Source: Spirochaetae bacterium HGW-Spirochaetae-2
GTDB taxonomy: Bacteria > Spirochaetota > Spirochaetia > Sphaerochaetales > Sphaerochaetaceae
Length of the DNA stretch: 35,233 nucleotides
Assembly (NCBI GenBank): GCA_002839355.1
Contig: PGXW01000033.1
Location: 1-35,233, forward strand
Reading direction: 5' to 3'
A program made the position numbers and the translations under genes. Under the pieces are notes generated by a model. That model was not told the DNA's origin and made no database searches. It saw only the letters and a program-made list of their open reading frames with translations. Numbering within the stretch: the stretch's first letter is position 1; each line of letters begins with the position of its first letter. Shown here in pieces: positions 33,148-35,233 of the stretch.

Positions 33148-34590
33148 ATGGGTTTTTTCACCCGGTTGCGGGGTAAAGAGATATTCCTTGTCGGCATCAA
33201 GGGCACCGGAATGGCGTCCCTCGCGTGCCTGCTCTCGCAATTCGGTGCCCATATCCACGGGTCCGATGTTCCTGAACAATTCTCCACCGATGTGGTCCTC
33301 GCCGCGGCAGGTATCGGGTGGGTCGCGACCTTTTCAGCCGATGCGTTGCCAAGCGATACCGATTTGGTCATCCATTCGGCAGCCTATGATACCACCGGTT
33401 GTCCACAGCTGGCACGTGCGGTCGGTTTGGGGTTGCCGGTCTACAGTTATCCCGCTTTCTTGTCGGAGATCAGCAAAAACGTCGGCACATTCGGTGTGGC
33501 GGGAACCCACGGCAAGACGACCACTTCGGGATGCCTCGACTGGATTCTCCGAAAAACGGGATTGCCATACTTCGCGATCTACGGATCCCGAATCCAAGGC
33601 GAGCCGATCGGTCGCATGCCGAATGGAGACGAGATCGCAATCCTCGAATCCTGCGAGTATCGGGACCATTTCCTGACATATCGGTTCCGGGGAGTCCTGA
33701 TCACAACTATCGAGCATGATCACCCCGACTGGTTTGCCGACGTGCGACAGACACTCGATTCCTTCAAACACCTGGTCATGGGCCTACCGCAGGACGCCTT
33801 CGTCGTGTGCGGGATCGATTCCGAGTATTCCCGTAACCTGGCAAGTTGGATACGGACGGCCCGACCGAAATTGTCGTTTACAACCTTCGGCACAAATCCT
33901 TCGAGCATGTTCAGGATTTCCAGCCATGAGGATGGTCCACAGGAAAGCTCCTATTCCTTGGAGCCCTTGGATGGCCATTTCCACTGTCGGTTGGCTTCGG
34001 TTCCCCTCTGTCTCGATATCGTCGGAGCGGCGATTTTCGGCGCGTCACTTGTTTTGCGTGAAATGGGGCTTCCCGTCGATATGGAAACATTGGCCTCCGA
34101 TCCCGTATTGCCTGCACTACTTGGTGAGGCCTCCACCTTTCCCGGTTGCGCAGGACGTCTGGAGACGATCCTGCAGGAACGTGGTGTGGTGTACGTCGAC
34201 GACTATGCGCATCATCCGACGGAAATTTCCACATCGTTCGCGAGCCTGCGTGCCACCTATCCCGAACGCCGGCTGGTTACCATCTTCTTTCCCCATACGG
34301 TGTCACGCACCCGAACTTTTTTCGATGGATTCGCGGATGCGTTGCGACAATCCGATGTGTTGGTTGTCCGACCGGTGTACGCTTCGGCGCGGCATGACGG
34401 GAATATGGAAGATGGGCAAGCCATAGCCGGTGAACTTGCCGCTGCCGCTGGTGGTCGGCTTTATGGAGACGAGGAGACCTTGGTATCGGATGTCGCCAAG
34501 TTGTTGCGTCCGGGGGATGTCTGCATTACGATGGGAGCAGGAAACAATAGCGGTTTGGCGAGACGGATCGCCGACGTGAGAAGGAGTTGA
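33148..34590 (+). CDS. murC: UDP-N-acetylmuramate--L-alanine ligase
   Basis: MurC adds L-alanine to UDP-MurNAc, the first stem-peptide step, 480 residues. The N-terminal Rossmann-type domain starts with FLVGIKGTGMASLACLL and GSD; the P-loop is GTHGKTTT at 119-126. ESCEYRDHFL, TTIEHDHPDWF, VYVDDYAHHPTEI and TMGAGNN near the end are MurC/Mpl marks. Mpl, which recycles tripeptide, is the main alternative; length and the CEYR segment favour MurC. GGAGAGG at 33138-33144 precedes ATG 33148. The 14-nt initiation region is identical to that of the zinc-ribbon gene (32928-32941). A terminator sits immediately upstream. It ends 2 nt before yicC. Confidence 0.87.
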   Translation: MGFFTRLRGKEIFLVGIKGTGMASLACLLSQFGAHIHGSDVPEQFSTDVVLAAAGIGWVATFSADALPSDTDLVIHSAAYDTTGCPQLARAVGLGLPVYSYPAFLSEISKNVGTFGVAGTHGKTTTSGCLDWILRKTGLPYFAIYGSRIQGEPIGRMPNGDEIAILESCEYRDHFLTYRFRGVLITTIEHDHPDWFADVRQTLDSFKHLVMGLPQDAFVVCGIDSEYSRNLASWIRTARPKLSFTTFGTNPSSMFRISSHEDGPQESSYSLEPLDGHFHCRLASVPLCLDIVGAAIFGASLVLREMGLPVDMETLASDPVLPALLGEASTFPGCAGRLETILQERGVVYVDDYAHHPTEISTSFASLRATYPERRLVTIFFPHTVSRTRTFFDGFADALRQSDVLVVRPVYASARHDGNMEDGQAIAGELAAAAGGRLYGDEETLVSDVAKLLRPGDVCITMGAGNNSGLARRIADVRRS

Positions 34591-34592
34591 AG

Positions 34593-35233
34593 ATGTTGAG
34601 CATGACAGGGTATGGGTATGCGGAAGAGTTGACCGACAATTTTCTCATGGGTGTGGAGGTGAAGTCCTACAACAACCGCTATCTCGAGATCAACCATGCG
34701 ATTCCGAACAGTCTTTCACGTTTTGAGCAGGAAATCGATGCGAGGATCAAGCAAGTCGTTTCCCGCGGGCATGTGGAGTTGGGTATCAGGTTCAAGCAGA
34801 TGAGCACCGACTTGGCCTTGCATGTCGATGTCGCCGCGGTCGAACGGTATCGGATGGCATTCGAACAGATCGGTGACGCGGCACAATTGGTGGCCGCCCC
34901 GACACTGGGGGATTACCTGAATGCGGAGGGAGTGTTGGTCGCATTGCGGGAGACCGACGTCTCCAAGTACGAGGAACCACTCTTTTCACTGTTGGACAAG
35001 GCTTTGGTCGATTATCGGAGCTCCAAGGAACGTGAAGGTGAGGCGACACGCCAAGACCTCTTGCGGTTGGGTGCCCGGTTGGCTGAAGGTTTGGATGCCG
35101 TGGAGGCGAATGCGGGAACGCTGGAGACGAAACTCAAGGAGAACCTGCTCAACCGGTTCGATGAATTGTTGGGGAACAAGGGGTACGACGAGAACAGGTT
35201 TCTCCAGGAAGTGGCGATGCTGCTCTCCAAATA
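34593..35233 (+). CDS. yicC: YicC-family protein, 3' end cut by the window
   Basis: The reading frame MLSMTGYG...VEVKSYNNRYLEIN is the N-terminal signature of the YicC family, and the frame stays open to the last base of the window (213 codons seen of about 290). The YicC N-terminal domain covers about residues 1-155. It is followed by the start of the DUF1732-type region with LLRLGARLAEGL and ELLGNKGYDENRFLQEVAMLLSK. YicC proteins have been described as endoribonucleases. ATG 34593 lies 2 nt after the murC stop, with AAGGAG at 34581-34586 inside the murC end, so it is translated from the murC transcript. The truncation is a window effect only. Confidence 0.9.
   Translation, partial: MLSMTGYGYAEELTDNFLMGVEVKSYNNRYLEINHAIPNSLSRFEQEIDARIKQVVSRGHVELGIRFKQMSTDLALHVDVAAVERYRMAFEQIGDAAQLVAAPTLGDYLNAEGVLVALRETDVSKYEEPLFSLLDKALVDYRSSKEREGEATRQDLLRLGARLAEGLDAVEANAGTLETKLKENLLNRFDELLGNKGYDENRFLQEVAMLLSK

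Noticed and set aside
1-35233. CRISPR arrays, rRNA or tRNA genes, prophage modules
   Set aside because: No regularly spaced repeats, no tRNA-like cloverleaf sequence and no phage structural or integrase genes were seen apart from the one IS.

Overview
The window reads as chromosomal DNA of a spirochaete close to Sphaerochaeta or Treponema. This is inferred from the gene set: an anaerobic purine-catabolism cluster of molybdenum hydroxylases, a FadL/UPF0164-like outer-membrane protein, and murein genes mixed with proline, NAD and tRNA genes. The organism is not proven by anything in the window. DNA is moderately GC-rich. Genes are tightly packed, many joined by ATGA stop/start overlaps.

Region 1 (1-13152) is a purine salvage/catabolism island. 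On the + strand a six-gene overlapping operon encodes a three-subunit xanthine dehydrogenase-type enzyme (Mo, 2Fe-2S and FAD subunits), an 8-oxoguanine deaminase-type amidohydrolase, a second FAD subunit (YgfM-like) and XdhD, a fused Mo subunit whose iron-sulfur domain has lost all eight ligand cysteines. After a terminator come ygeW (knotted carbamoyltransferase-like) and ade (adenine deaminase), each with its own promoter. Both promoters carry the same TTGTTGC-N5-GTTGCAA motif 6 nt upstream of the -35 box, suggesting a shared regulator. An NCS2/AzgA-type purine permease converges on ade across a bidirectional terminator. Together the genes suggest uptake, deamination and oxidation of purines.

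Region 2 (13282-16201, - strand) is a FecBCD-type ABC importer (binding protein, permease, ATPase) of unknown substrate. Molybdate is possible given the neighbours. Its upstream region holds a 160-bp imperfect palindrome with perfect 13-bp ends, then a complete 1412-bp insertion sequence with long inverted repeats, a D,D(35)E transposase and a 5-bp target duplication. The IS separates proA from a good candidate promoter.

Region 3 (17972-22056, + strand) is proA-proB-(GT2-like protein)-(N-acetylmuramoyl-L-alanine amidase). It meets a - strand series, murE-ddl-dinB-trmL-proC-serS-pncB (30051 down to 22043), tail to tail with a 14-nt coding overlap.

Region 4 (30127-35233, + strand) holds an orphan D12-like adenine methyltransferase relative with a DPPA motif instead of DPPY, a FadL-like outer-membrane protein starting at TTG, a small zinc-ribbon gene with a near-consensus promoter and strong terminator but an apparent +1 frameshift, murC, and the 5' part of yicC, cut by the window end.

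The points most worth following are the shared promoter motif of ygeW and ade, the frameshifted zinc-ribbon unit placed as a possible attenuator in front of murC, the 160-bp foldback element, and the methyltransferase with an altered catalytic motif.
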